Assembly (NCBI GenBank): GCA_942491955.1
Contig: CALOCV010000044.1
Span: 36,565 to 100,564, forward strand
Origin: CALOCV01 sp942491955
GTDB taxonomy: Bacteria > Chlamydiota > Chlamydiia > Chlamydiales > CALOCV01
Direction: 5' to 3'
DNA: 64,000 bases
Below, one piece after another: positions 27,298-35,965 of the stretch. How positions within the stretch are numbered: position 1 is the stretch's first letter; each line of letters begins with the position of its first letter. Position numbers and translations under genes: made by a program. The notes beneath the pieces were generated by a model, which saw only the letters and a program-made list of their open reading frames with translations, was not told the DNA's origin and made no database searches.

Positions 27298-28381
27298 CTC
27301 TTTTGGTACGATTTTTCGGGTTACAACGTGGGGAGAATCCCATGGAAAGGCGATCGGTGTTGTCATCGATGGATGTCCAGCAGGGCTTGCCCTAGAGGAA
27401 GACGATATACAAAAAGAACTCGACTTGCGGCGACCTGGCCGATCCCCGTTTACCTCGCCACGAAGAGAGGAAGATCGGATAGAAATTCTTTCGGGAGTTT
27501 TTCAGGGAAAAACTCTCGGTTCCCCCATCTCTTTAGTCATCTTTTCCACAGATGTTCAGTCAGAAAGTTATGAGAAAAGCCGCATGTTCTACCGTCCTGG
27601 TCACGCAGAATACACGTATGCCGAGAAATATGGAATTTACGACCATCGAGGAGGGGGGCGCTCTTCGGGGAGAGAAACGGCATGTCGCGTAGCGGCAGGG
27701 GCTGTTGCTAAGAAATTGCTTAATGAAGTGGGCATTGAGGTGCACGCTTTTTTACAACAGGTAGGAGGTGTCTCCTCTTCTTTAGAAGATTTTTTTTCTC
27801 TCTCCTCCCCGCGAGAAGCGGTTTATAATAGCCCCATTTACCACCCTTTTGCTGAAACAGAAAAAGAGATGGTCGCTCTTTTGCAACAAGTGAAAGAGGA
27901 GGGGGATTCCATAGGAGGAGGGGTGGGATTTGCCATTTTAGGGGCTCCTACTGGTTTGGGGGATCCCGTCTACGAAAAGATCGAAGCGAATTTAGGGAAG
28001 GCGATGATGAGTATTCCCGCTTCAAAAGGTTTTTACATAGGGAATGAAGCCGATATCGCTTTGCAAAAAGGTTCCCAATACAACGATACTTTTACTATGG
28101 ACAAGGGGGCAATCGTTCCTAAAACCAATCGTGCAGGAGGGTTATTAGGAGGGATTTCAACGGGAAAACCAATTGTAGGATGTGTTGTATTCAAGCCGAC
28201 TTCAAGTATCCAAAAACCACAGGAGAGTGTTACCATTGAAGGGGAAAAAGCACAACTGACCCTACCTAAAGAGGGAAGACACGATCCGTGCGTTGCGATC
28301 CGTGCTGTTCCCGTTGTGGAGGCGATGGCCCGCCTTGTGATGGTCGATGCTTGGTTAAGACAAAAGAATTGCCATTTATGA
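27287..28381 (+). CDS. aroC: Chorismate synthase
   Basis: Last shikimate-pathway enzyme; converts EPSP to chorismate using reduced flavin. Signatures are FRVTTWGESHGKAIGVVIDG at residues 10-29, YGIYDHRGGGRSSGRETACR, and a later GGLLGGISTG segment; 364 residues is normal. It overlaps aroL upstream by 11 bp, and its TGA overlaps the aroB ATG (ATGA at 28378-28381). It appears intact. Confidence 0.96.
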   Translation: MSSNSFGTIFRVTTWGESHGKAIGVVIDGCPAGLALEEDDIQKELDLRRPGRSPFTSPRREEDRIEILSGVFQGKTLGSPISLVIFSTDVQSESYEKSRMFYRPGHAEYTYAEKYGIYDHRGGGRSSGRETACRVAAGAVAKKLLNEVGIEVHAFLQQVGGVSSSLEDFFSLSSPREAVYNSPIYHPFAETEKEMVALLQQVKEEGDSIGGGVGFAILGAPTGLGDPVYEKIEANLGKAMMSIPASKGFYIGNEADIALQKGSQYNDTFTMDKGAIVPKTNRAGGLLGGISTGKPIVGCVVFKPTSSIQKPQESVTIEGEKAQLTLPKEGRHDPCVAIRAVPVVEAMARLVMVDAWLRQKNCHL

Positions 28382-29461
28382 AAGTTTTTATTGAAGAAGG
28401 ATTTCTCGATTCTCCCGCTTTTATCTCTTTTTGTAAGGAGAAGAAATCGAATTTTGTATGGATCACCGATGCTTTTTGTGCAAAATATTTTTGGAGATAA
28501 ATACAATGAAAAACTTTTGAGTCATGGCATTTCCAGCATGCTCGTCTCTTTCCCTTCTGGGGAATTGTATAAAACGCGAACAACAAAAGAATTTCTTGAA
28601 AATCAGCTGCTCGAACGGGGGATCCAGCGCAATGCTACTTTGATCGCGCTGGGAGGAGGGGTAACCACGGATCTTGTTGGTTTTATTGCAAGCACATACC
28701 ATCGAGGAATCCCCTTTATCTCGATCCCAACAACCGTTGTAGGGATGGCCGATGCGTCGATTGGAGGGAAGACGGGAGTGAATGCACCCCAAGGAAAAAA
28801 TCTCATCGGCTCGCTTTATCTCCCCACAGAAATCATCATCGATGTGGCTACTCTCAACACACTTTCGCAAAAAGAGATGCGTCAAGGAGCGGTTGAGATG
28901 GTGAAGCATGCACTCCTTTTTAGCGAAGAGTATTTCTTTCAGTTAGAAGGAGGTGTTGAGGGCTTTCAATCAAAAGATTCCTCTTTTCTTCAAAACATCA
29001 TTTCAAGAAGTATAGCCATCAAACACACCATTGTGGAGATGGATCCATACGAAGAGGGGGTTCGAAAAGCATTGAATTTCGGTCATACATTAGGCCATGC
29101 CTTAGAAGCAGCAACGGATTACACACTTTCACACGGGGAAGCCGTTGCATGGGGAATGGTTTGGGAGGCCGAAGTCTCTGTCCGTCTCCAACGCTTTTCA
29201 CGAGAAGAGAAAGAGCGTTTGATACATGTTTTGCTTGATTATGGGCTACTCTCTTCATCACCCCTATTTCATCGTGAAAACTTTTTCGATGCTTTAACCT
29301 ACGATAAAAAAAGTGTTGGGAAAGGAGTTCCCATTGTTCTTCTCAGCGGGATAGGAGGGATCACTAAGGAGGAAGATCTCCATCTTTTTCATGCCGATCC
29401 TTTGATGATTCAAGAGGTCGTTGAGGAACAGGAACACCATGTCGCATCAGCTTTGCATTAG
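28378..29461 (+). pseudogene. aroB: 3-dehydroquinate synthase with one frameshift near its N-terminus
   Basis: ATG 28378 starts MKVFIEEGFLDSP but this frame stops at 28500. The family reading continues one frame over from about 28485 (QNIFGDKYNEKLLSHG), through LIALGGGVTTDLVGFIASTY, ADASIGGKTGVN, and FGHTLGHALEAATDY with metal-binding histidines, to 29461. The shift falls at a run of five T (28487-28491). An ATG at 28391 in the downstream frame would give 356 residues, but its first 30 are not family-like. All catalytic motifs remain, so a sequencing error is possible; otherwise the gene is barely broken. Confidence 0.85.
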
Positions 29462-30746
29462 TATCCGAGGGACTACCTATGACGAGGTAGCAGAGCAGAT
29501 GCAGAGGGCAGCGCTTCAGGCCAATCTCGTTGAGTGGCGTTTGGATGGGCTTGCATTCCTATCGATAAATAAAATTCAATCTTTGCTTTCTCAGAGTCCT
29601 GTTCCAATGATTCTCACTTTGCGGAGGAAAGAAGTGCCTCTTTCTGAGGAGGAACGCCTCGCCTTCATTGAGAAATTAGCAGCGTTTGGTCCTGCCTATC
29701 TCGATTTGGAATACGACGTGGTACCCGACTTTATCCATTCGATACAACAGCGTTATCCGCATATCCAATTGATCATCTCCAAGCATGCGGAAGAGATGGT
29801 GAAACCGGAAGAACTCTTTATTTCCATGCCGCAGTATCAAGGAGTGATCTATAAAGGGGTATTGCCCGAAGGTTCTTCATTGGATGGTTTGCGGATGTTG
29901 CTTTTTTTGAAAAATGCCCCCTACCCATGTATGGGATTTTGTTTGGGAGTCAAGGGACAAGCTGAGAGAATTTTAGGACCCATATTCGGAAGTGCCATTA
30001 CCTATGCCGCCCTTTCTAATGAAGAAGCAACGGCTCCAGGGCAAGTGACGGCAGACGCACTGGCAGATATTTATCGGATATCCTCTTTGAATAAAAAAAC
30101 AAAAATTTTTGCTCTTCTTGGGGATCCAGTACAACAGAGCATTGGGCATATCGCGCATAATCGGATTTTCCATTCATTGGGTATCGATGCCGTATATGTG
30201 AAAATCGTGACGCCGATGGAAGATTTACAAAAAACATTGTTGTATTTGCGCAAAATGGGAGTATCCGGGTGTAGTGTAACCATGCCCCTCAAAGAGGCGA
30301 TTCTTCCCATGATTGAGAGGTTGGATCCTCTTGCGGAAAAGATAGGAGCTGTGAATACGATTTCTTTCATCGATGGAAAAATTTTGGGAAAAAATACTGA
30401 TGGTGAGGGAGCCATGCTCGCTTTAGAAAAGCGTGTCTCGTTACAAGGGAGCCGTATCGTGATTCTTGGTGTAGGAGGAGCCGCTAGGAGCGTTGCTTTT
30501 GTGGCGAAACAACGGGGAGCAAACGTGGTACTTGCAGGGCGTCATCGTCAAAAAACCGAGAGTGTAGCTAAGCAGTTGGGTGTTGAGGCAGAAGAGATGC
30601 ACAATGTGGGAAAAAACCCTTACGATATTCTCATCAATGCAACGCCAGCCTTCATGCCGATATGTCCCGATCAAATCCATGCCAACTCTCTTGTTATGGA
30701 TATGACCGTCCGGCCCAAGAAAACATCTTTTCTTATCGAAGCCTAA
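29439..30746 (+). CDS. aroDE: Fused 3-dehydroquinate dehydratase / shikimate dehydrogenase, prematurely stopped
   Basis: Residues 1-205 are a type I dehydroquinate dehydratase (LVEWRLDGLAFL, LIISKHAEEM, VIYKGVLPEG with the Schiff-base lysine expected in this region). Residues from about 215 are shikimate dehydrogenase (IFALLGDPVQQSIGHIAHN, CSVTMPLKEAI, NTDGEGAML, nucleotide loop VILGVGGAARS). TAA 30744-30746 falls where the family continues: reading on in frame gives QRGSPFLYGEEMFFQQAALQ, the usual C-terminal helix, as far as TAA 30843-30845. So a nonsense change removed about 32 residues. ATG 29439 overlaps aroB; TTG 29421 is less likely. Confidence 0.9.
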   Translation: MSHQLCISIRGTTYDEVAEQMQRAALQANLVEWRLDGLAFLSINKIQSLLSQSPVPMILTLRRKEVPLSEEERLAFIEKLAAFGPAYLDLEYDVVPDFIHSIQQRYPHIQLIISKHAEEMVKPEELFISMPQYQGVIYKGVLPEGSSLDGLRMLLFLKNAPYPCMGFCLGVKGQAERILGPIFGSAITYAALSNEEATAPGQVTADALADIYRISSLNKKTKIFALLGDPVQQSIGHIAHNRIFHSLGIDAVYVKIVTPMEDLQKTLLYLRKMGVSGCSVTMPLKEAILPMIERLDPLAEKIGAVNTISFIDGKILGKNTDGEGAMLALEKRVSLQGSRIVILGVGGAARSVAFVAKQRGANVVLAGRHRQKTESVAKQLGVEAEEMHNVGKNPYDILINATPAFMPICPDQIHANSLVMDMTVRPKKTSFLIEA

Positions 30747-30833
30747 CAGAGAGGATCTCCGTTTCTCTATGGCGAAGAGATGTTTTTCCAACAAGCAGCT
30801 CTCCAGTTCCAAGAGTGGTTTCCTAACGTTTTA

Positions 30834-30856
30834 TACCAATCCTAATAAATAAGTGT
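30834..30856 (+). repeat. Family C element end
   Basis: TACCAATCCTAATAAATAAG and GTG match the ends of the element at 18913-19985 and directly follow TTA. Only one end is present. It replaced the original end of aroDE: the read-through frame of that gene terminates inside it. Confidence 0.65.
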
Positions 30857-30899
30857 ATTATCATTGCATTTCGCTGGAGAAGGGTATATATCATATTGA

Positions 30900-31895
30900 A
30901 TGACCCAATTGCGTATTGCTGTAACAGGAGCAGCGGGACAGATTGCCTATAACCTCCTCTTCCGTATCGCAAGTGGGGAGGTGTTTGGACGCAATCAACC
31001 GATTGCCTTACATCTTCTCGAATTGCCGCAAGCCATGAAGGCTCTTGAGGGCGTTGTTTTTGAACTCGAAGATTGCGCCTACCCCTTGCTTGAAGAGATC
31101 GTCATAGGATCGGAGACAAAAACCATCTTTCGCGATGTCCATTGGGCACTCCTTGTCGGAGCCAAGCCTCGGGGCCCTGGTATGGAGCGAAAAGACCTTC
31201 TTCTCGAAAATGCAGCGATTTTCTCCGAACAAGGAAAAGCCCTTGATGCTGTCGCCGATCGCGATGTCCGCGTTCTTGTCGTTGGTAATCCCTGCAATAC
31301 CAATGCTTGGATTGCCATGAAATCGGCGCCCTCGCTTCCAAAAAAACATTTTTTTTCCATGATGCGGCTTGATGAGAATCGAGCCAAACGACAACTCGCT
31401 CTTCGAGCTCAAGTCCCCGTTCACGATGTGACGCATATGGTCGTTTGGGGCAACCACTCTTCGACACAGGTTCCCGATTTTTTTCATGCGCGCATTCAAG
31501 GGAAGCCGATTACCGATTGGATTACGGATGGGATTTGGTTGCAAGAGACGTTTATTGAGACGGTACAGAAAAGGGGCGCCGAGATCATTGCAGCAAGAGG
31601 GAAATCGTCTGCTGCTTCTGCCGCCAATGCGGTTGTCGATACGATCCACAGTTTGCTCTACCCTACCAAAGAGGGAGATTGCTTTTCGCTCGGTGTATCG
31701 ATGGAAGGAAATCCGTACGGCATCGATGAAGAGATCATCTGTTCTGTTCCCTGTCGTTCGTCGGGAAATGGTGGCTATACCGTTGTTGAAGGATTGGGAT
31801 GGAATGACTTTTTGCAAAAAAAAATTGCACTTTCGATTCGAGAGCTGCAAGAAGAGAGAGAGGGAGTGAAACAGTTATGGGAAAGCAAGTCTTGA
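30900..31895 (+). CDS. mdh: Malate dehydrogenase
   Basis: Interconverts malate and oxaloacetate with NAD. The N-terminal RIAVTGAAGQIAYNLLFRIA is the nucleotide loop; LLVGAKPRGPGMERKDLL, VVGNPCNTNAWI, MMRLDENRAK with substrate Arg, and VVWGNHSSTQVPD with the catalytic His are all present. It is of the 330-residue cytosolic type known from chlamydiae. ATG 30900 is adjacent to the family C repeat. It overlaps citrate synthase by 19 bp, forming a TCA operon. Confidence 0.95.
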   Translation: MTQLRIAVTGAAGQIAYNLLFRIASGEVFGRNQPIALHLLELPQAMKALEGVVFELEDCAYPLLEEIVIGSETKTIFRDVHWALLVGAKPRGPGMERKDLLLENAAIFSEQGKALDAVADRDVRVLVVGNPCNTNAWIAMKSAPSLPKKHFFSMMRLDENRAKRQLALRAQVPVHDVTHMVVWGNHSSTQVPDFFHARIQGKPITDWITDGIWLQETFIETVQKRGAEIIAARGKSSAASAANAVVDTIHSLLYPTKEGDCFSLGVSMEGNPYGIDEEIICSVPCRSSGNGGYTVVEGLGWNDFLQKKIALSIRELQEEREGVKQLWESKS

Positions 31896-33052
31896 AGAAA
31901 GAACTTTTTACTATTACAGAAGATCATCTTGAAACGGGAATGCGTGGTTATCCCGTGGGATATTGTCCTACATCGAGTGTCGATCCAGAAAAAGGCTTAT
32001 TTTATGCTGGTCACCCTGTCACTGAACTCGCCTTTTGGGAGCCAGAGAAGGTAATTTTTCTTCTCTACCATCGGAGAGAAGGGAGTGAAGAAGAGTGCCG
32101 TATTTTTAAAAAAGAGTTGGAAAAAAATGCCTTTTTAGAGAAAAAAACCATACAAGCAATTGAGAATCTCCCTCGCGAAGGGCACCCCATGAAGCTCTTT
32201 TCTGCCGCTCTTCTTCTTCTGGGGATGTGTGAAGGGGTGGGCGATTATCAGAAAGATGCTCTCCGTCTCATCGCCAAGATCCCCATTCTTGCGGCTACAG
32301 TGATCAACTATCGTGCCGGATGGGGGACAACGCCTCAATCAGAGCCTGAAAGAGGGTATATTGAAAATTTTATTCATTTGCTTCAGGTGCCTATAGCGAA
32401 GAAAGAGGGATTGACCGAAGTATTCAAAGTGTTCAATATCTTGCATTACGACCATGGTGGGGGCAATCTTTCTACATTTGTGGGGAAAGCGGTTGCGAGC
32501 GGACTTGAAGACCTTTTCGGTTCTCTTGCAGCAGCGATGTGTGCTTTGGCGGGATCACGACATGGGAAAGCCAATCAAGATTCGCTAGCTTTTTTAAAGA
32601 AGATGGTGAGCGACGTCGGAGAGAATGCAACGACCAATGACGTGGAGAGATGGGTTGAAGAAAAAATCGAAGCGCACGAGTTGATCTATGGCTTTGGTCA
32701 TGCTGTTTTGCGGATAGAAGATCCACGGGCAACTCTCTTTTATGAAATTTCCTTAAAAAAGTATCCCAATAATCCGTTGGTTCGTATGGCACACTTGTTA
32801 CGCGAATGTGGTAGTCGTGTATTAAAACAGAACCCTAAGGTTGCGGATCCCTATCCCAATGTTGATGCGATATCGGGAACTCTGTTATCATCAGTTGGAT
32901 TCCCTTATCCTGAGTATTTTACTCTCCTTTTTGGGATGGCTCGCGTTGTGGGGATCTCCATCCAGATCGTATACGAACGATGTGAAGCGAGGGGAGGCAA
33001 AGGAACGCCGATTATTCGGCCGAAGTATTATTATGGATCTACAACAACTTGA
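31877..33052 (+). CDS. gltA: Citrate synthase
   Basis: Condenses oxaloacetate and acetyl-CoA. It has FNILHYDHGGGNLSTFVGKA, AGSRHGKANQDSL (first catalytic His region), YGFGHAVLRIEDPR (second His), and DPYPNVDAISG; the 391-residue length is that of the short or eukaryote-like type. Pathogenic Chlamydia lack this gene, so its presence points to an environmental relative with a fuller TCA cycle. It overlaps mdh and the next membrane protein. Confidence 0.93.
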   Translation: MGKQVLKKELFTITEDHLETGMRGYPVGYCPTSSVDPEKGLFYAGHPVTELAFWEPEKVIFLLYHRREGSEEECRIFKKELEKNAFLEKKTIQAIENLPREGHPMKLFSAALLLLGMCEGVGDYQKDALRLIAKIPILAATVINYRAGWGTTPQSEPERGYIENFIHLLQVPIAKKEGLTEVFKVFNILHYDHGGGNLSTFVGKAVASGLEDLFGSLAAAMCALAGSRHGKANQDSLAFLKKMVSDVGENATTNDVERWVEEKIEAHELIYGFGHAVLRIEDPRATLFYEISLKKYPNNPLVRMAHLLRECGSRVLKQNPKVADPYPNVDAISGTLLSSVGFPYPEYFTLLFGMARVVGISIQIVYERCEARGGKGTPIIRPKYYYGSTTT

Positions 33053-33872
33053 AGACGCTTTTGATCGCGCAGTGACTCTTCTATGGGATGGGACACAGCT
33101 TGCCATTACTTTCCTTGTTTTGTCTTTTTGTGGATTGCTAACCGTCTTTTTCCGTGCAGTCAGTGGTGGGGCTGTGGCATGGGTGCATTTAGCAGCTTCT
33201 TGTTTACCTTTTTTTCTCTGTTCGGGACTTTTACTTGCGATGGGGGTGCTTGCTATACGGGCGTATCTGTTCCGGCATCACCACCATCGCATTGATTATC
33301 GGACATTGATTCAGGAGTCAAGTGAGTTTTTGTTAGGGGCATCCTTTTTTTCCATTCCCATGGTGGTGACCTATCTCTCTTTATGGCTTCTTGTCGGTGT
33401 TTTTGTTCTTTTGACAGAGATTCCCTTTCTTGGCCCTTTTTTAGGGTCGCTTTTTTCTTTCGCCCCATTTTTTCTGAATTTTGGGATTCTTTCTCTATGT
33501 GGGATTTACCTACTGGCGCTTTTTTTTCTGGCTCCCATCATGGCATTGCATGGGATGAGCCGGATGACGGTGGCACGCGTCTTTATCGAAAGGGTTCGTC
33601 GCCGTTTTTTCGTGAACACGTTTTTGTTGATCATGAGTTTTCTTCCTCTTGTTATCGTTAGTTTGTTGCTTTTCCTTGCGAGCTACTTCATGACCTTCAT
33701 CTATACCTTTCCTGCGAATTTGTTATTTCAAGTCGTTACGGAGTTCATTCTCATGGTTCCCTATGCCATGGCTTTGACTCCTCCCATTCTTTTCTTTTTC
33801 CATTTTTCTTCAGAGGCACATGCTCTTGTGATGGGTCAAGAGCAGCAGCAATATCAATATCCAAATAACTAG
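33033..33872 (+). CDS. Polytopic membrane protein of unknown function
   Basis: ATG 33033 overlaps the end of gltA. The 279-residue protein has about six to seven hydrophobic segments (for example FLVLSFCGLLTVFF, LPFFLCSGLLLAMGVLAI, FSIPMVVTYLSLWLLVGVFV, FLLIMSFLPLVIVSLLLFL) and a short Gln/Asn/Tyr tail. I do not recognise the family. The stop TAG at 33870-33872 is formed by the first bases of the family B element, so the C-terminal end may have been trimmed by that insertion. Confidence 0.7.
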   Translation: MDLQQLEDAFDRAVTLLWDGTQLAITFLVLSFCGLLTVFFRAVSGGAVAWVHLAASCLPFFLCSGLLLAMGVLAIRAYLFRHHHHRIDYRTLIQESSEFLLGASFFSIPMVVTYLSLWLLVGVFVLLTEIPFLGPFLGSLFSFAPFFLNFGILSLCGIYLLALFFLAPIMALHGMSRMTVARVFIERVRRRFFVNTFLLIMSFLPLVIVSLLLFLASYFMTFIYTFPANLLFQVVTEFILMVPYAMALTPPILFFFHFSSEAHALVMGQEQQQYQYPNN

Positions 33873-34199
33873 GGCGTGTCATCAATTGGATGAATTTGTA
33901 GATCGTGGTAGATGATTTGACGATGGATCGTGTGGAAGCCGAAGCAAACTGTAATCGATTAGCGAGGCTGAACACGATTTATCGTCAAATTAGATACCGT
34001 GAGATGCGGTTTTATACCAATTCCGGTAAGAAAATGCATAAAGTGGATTCAGGATTTTTTTGCGAAATTTGTTTTGGAGATCGCAGCAAACTCTTGTGAG
34101 TTTGCAAGATAGAAAAACAGATTGCGCAAAGAAAGATGAAGATCAATTTGTGCACTTTCTTACCGGAATTGGTATTAGACGATTGATGACACGCCCTAA
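33870..34199. repeat. Family B palindromic element interrupted by a family A element
   Basis: Ends GGGCGTGTCATCAATTGG and CGATTGATGACACGCCC stand next to TA on each side. Without the nested 160-bp family A copy and one TTA duplicate it is about 167 bp, the size of the uninterrupted copy at 41839-42004, which lies in the opposite orientation. Confidence 0.85.
34015..34174. repeat. Family A palindromic element (160 bp), nested
   Basis: Begins TACCAATTCCGGTAAGAAAA and ends with CTTACCGGAATTGGTA. TTA occurs on both sides (34012-34014 and 34175-34177), whereas the empty site in the copy at 41839 has a single TTTTAGACG-type sequence. This proves a 3-bp target duplication. Confidence 0.88.
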
Positions 34200-34262
34200 T
34201 GTCTGCTTGCAAAAATTCGCATGCCCATTCGGACATCTTTTCCAATATTCAGGAGTATATCT

Positions 34263-34985
34263 ATGACAGAACCCGTGCAAGGATTTCTTTATTCTATCGA
34301 ACAACAAGGAGTAGAACATCCCGTTTCCTACCTTTGGGCGACCCCTTTCTGCCTTCCTAAAAACAGTACCATTCCATTAAAAATTCAAGATGTACTGAAT
34401 CAATGCCGTTTTTTTTGTACGGAGAATTCGCGTTGTTTGGAGGTGAAGTTGCCTACAAAGTCAGCTCAGAATCTTAACCGTGTGTATTCTATTCGATCCA
34501 ATGGGAAAGAATGCTGGATAACCGATATTTTGCTTATACAGGCCTTGTTGGAGGCAAAGAAACCCTATTCAGCAATTACATGCATGAATACTAATGGGAA
34601 TCCTCCTTGGAAAGAGGTGTATCATAAGGAAATGGTAGAAGCGAGTATTCAGAGTGATTTTCCCCATTTGCAAGGTCTTTGGAGGAGGCGACAGGAAACC
34701 TTAAGAAAAAAGATCGAGCAATGCGAACAAGAAACAAACAACAAAAGTGATGAGAGTTTGCAAAAATTAAAAAAATGTAGGGGACTATTACGAGAAAGGA
34801 TAGAAAAAGATAACAAGAAATTGGCCAGCGAAATCGCTGACCTTTTAACAAAAATCAAAAAATCTTTTTTTCTGTCGGTTGATGTGAATCGCTTAGGGTA
34901 TGATCCTCAGATACCGAGCAATTTAGTGGTGTGTTTGAAAGAACATCATTTTCAAGTAAAACCTTTATTCAAATCTATAGAGTAA
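34263..34985 (+). CDS. Unknown protein with central coiled coil
   Basis: I do not recognise this 240-residue protein. AGGAG at 34251 supports ATG 34263. The N-terminal 120 residues are globular; residues 135-205 are very rich in Lys, Glu and Gln with heptad-like spacing (RRRQETLRKKIEQCEQETNN), predicting a coiled coil; the tail is short and mixed. Together with its position between a nested repeat element and a convergent gene (34-bp overlap at 34952-34985), it could be a lineage-specific or effector-type gene. No function is assigned. Confidence 0.6.
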   Translation: MTEPVQGFLYSIEQQGVEHPVSYLWATPFCLPKNSTIPLKIQDVLNQCRFFCTENSRCLEVKLPTKSAQNLNRVYSIRSNGKECWITDILLIQALLEAKKPYSAITCMNTNGNPPWKEVYHKEMVEASIQSDFPHLQGLWRRRQETLRKKIEQCEQETNNKSDESLQKLKKCRGLLRERIEKDNKKLASEIADLLTKIKKSFFLSVDVNRLGYDPQIPSNLVVCLKEHHFQVKPLFKSIE

Positions 34986-35965
34986 AGGGGCCTCTTGTCC
35001 ACAAAGTCATCCATTGCATGCATCAATTTTTTGGCAAATAAAGCGTGATAAAGAAGGCCTTTTGAGCCAAAAGCAGTGAGGACCCAATATTTTCCTTTTA
35101 CATGACCAACAAGGGGAGTGTGGTTGTGGGTGGAGAGGCGAACTCCTGTTCGGCAAGACGAGGGGGACTTTTCTGCAAGAGGGGGTAAAAGAGGGGATAA
35201 AGAGGGGAGGAGGAGCCTCTTTGCCTGTTCGATATCGGGGGCTATAGAGGAAAATTCGTGTTCGAATGTGGCTCCTCCAACAAAAGTTGTCGTTTGGGGA
35301 ATTTGCAATAGGTATTTCTCCGCATTGATGGGAAAAGGGAGGGATAATGGGCTGTTTTCCCAAATGAGGAGTTGCCCTTTTGTTCGCTTTAAAGGGAGAT
35401 GCGCAAAGGGAGGAAAAGAGGGAGTTGCTTCGCCGAGAGCGCCAATTACGCAATCAAAAGCATCAAGAGAGCTCTCTGCGTCGATTTTCTGTTGGACAAA
35501 ATGAACGCCTTGTTGTTGGCAAAGAAGAGCAAGGCTCTTGATGTATGTGGGACAGTCGACGACATACCCTTGCTGGATCCAAAGTCCCTCTTCTTGCGCA
35601 TATTTTGGCATGCACCAATCGACATCGGAGAATTTTTGTGCGCGTTGGCGAAAGGTCTTTTCTTGGATTGGTGATCGGGGAGGTCGGAAAATTCCCGTTT
35701 TCCAAAAAAAAGAGGTGGGGGAGACCTCTTGCGCCTTGGTTAACAGGGCGAGTGTCTCTTGTAAACCTTCGCGCGCAAAACGGTTGGGATGCGCATGGGC
35801 ACCTGTATAAGCGTGGAGTAGGCCGGCAGCAATGCCTGAGGTCCCCTTTCCCAAATGAAGGGGATCAAAAACAGTGATTTTCGCATTGGGTTTTTGTTTC
35901 AAGGAGAGAAAATAGGCACAGGCAAGACCGGCAAAGCCGGCCCCAAGAATGGCAATGTGTTTCAT
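34952..35965 (-). CDS. FAD-dependent D-amino-acid oxidase/dehydrogenase-like protein
   Basis: The N-terminal HIAILGAGFAGLACAYFL is the dinucleotide-binding loop; ASGI-like GTSGIAAGLLHAYTG follows at residue 42; and the C-terminal RTGVRLSTHNHTPLVG with FGSKGLLYHALFAK fits the DAO family (D-amino acid dehydrogenase, glycine oxidase, MnmC C-terminal domain). Pathogenic Chlamydia have a similar gene beside mdh. The substrate is unknown. It overlaps the upstream oxidase gene by 4 bp (ATGA) and is the last gene of the minus-strand pgl-tsaD run. Confidence 0.8.
   Translation of the reverse strand: MKHIAILGAGFAGLACAYFLSLKQKPNAKITVFDPLHLGKGTSGIAAGLLHAYTGAHAHPNRFAREGLQETLALLTKAQEVSPTSFFWKTGIFRPPRSPIQEKTFRQRAQKFSDVDWCMPKYAQEEGLWIQQGYVVDCPTYIKSLALLCQQQGVHFVQQKIDAESSLDAFDCVIGALGEATPSFPPFAHLPLKRTKGQLLIWENSPLSLPFPINAEKYLLQIPQTTTFVGGATFEHEFSSIAPDIEQAKRLLLPSLSPLLPPLAEKSPSSCRTGVRLSTHNHTPLVGHVKGKYWVLTAFGSKGLLYHALFAKKLMHAMDDFVDKRPLYSIDLNKGFT

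Noticed and set aside
31008..31850. A 280-codon minus-strand frame opposite mdh
   Set aside because: It is fully antisense to malate dehydrogenase, which has all catalytic motifs; no motif is seen in the antisense frame.
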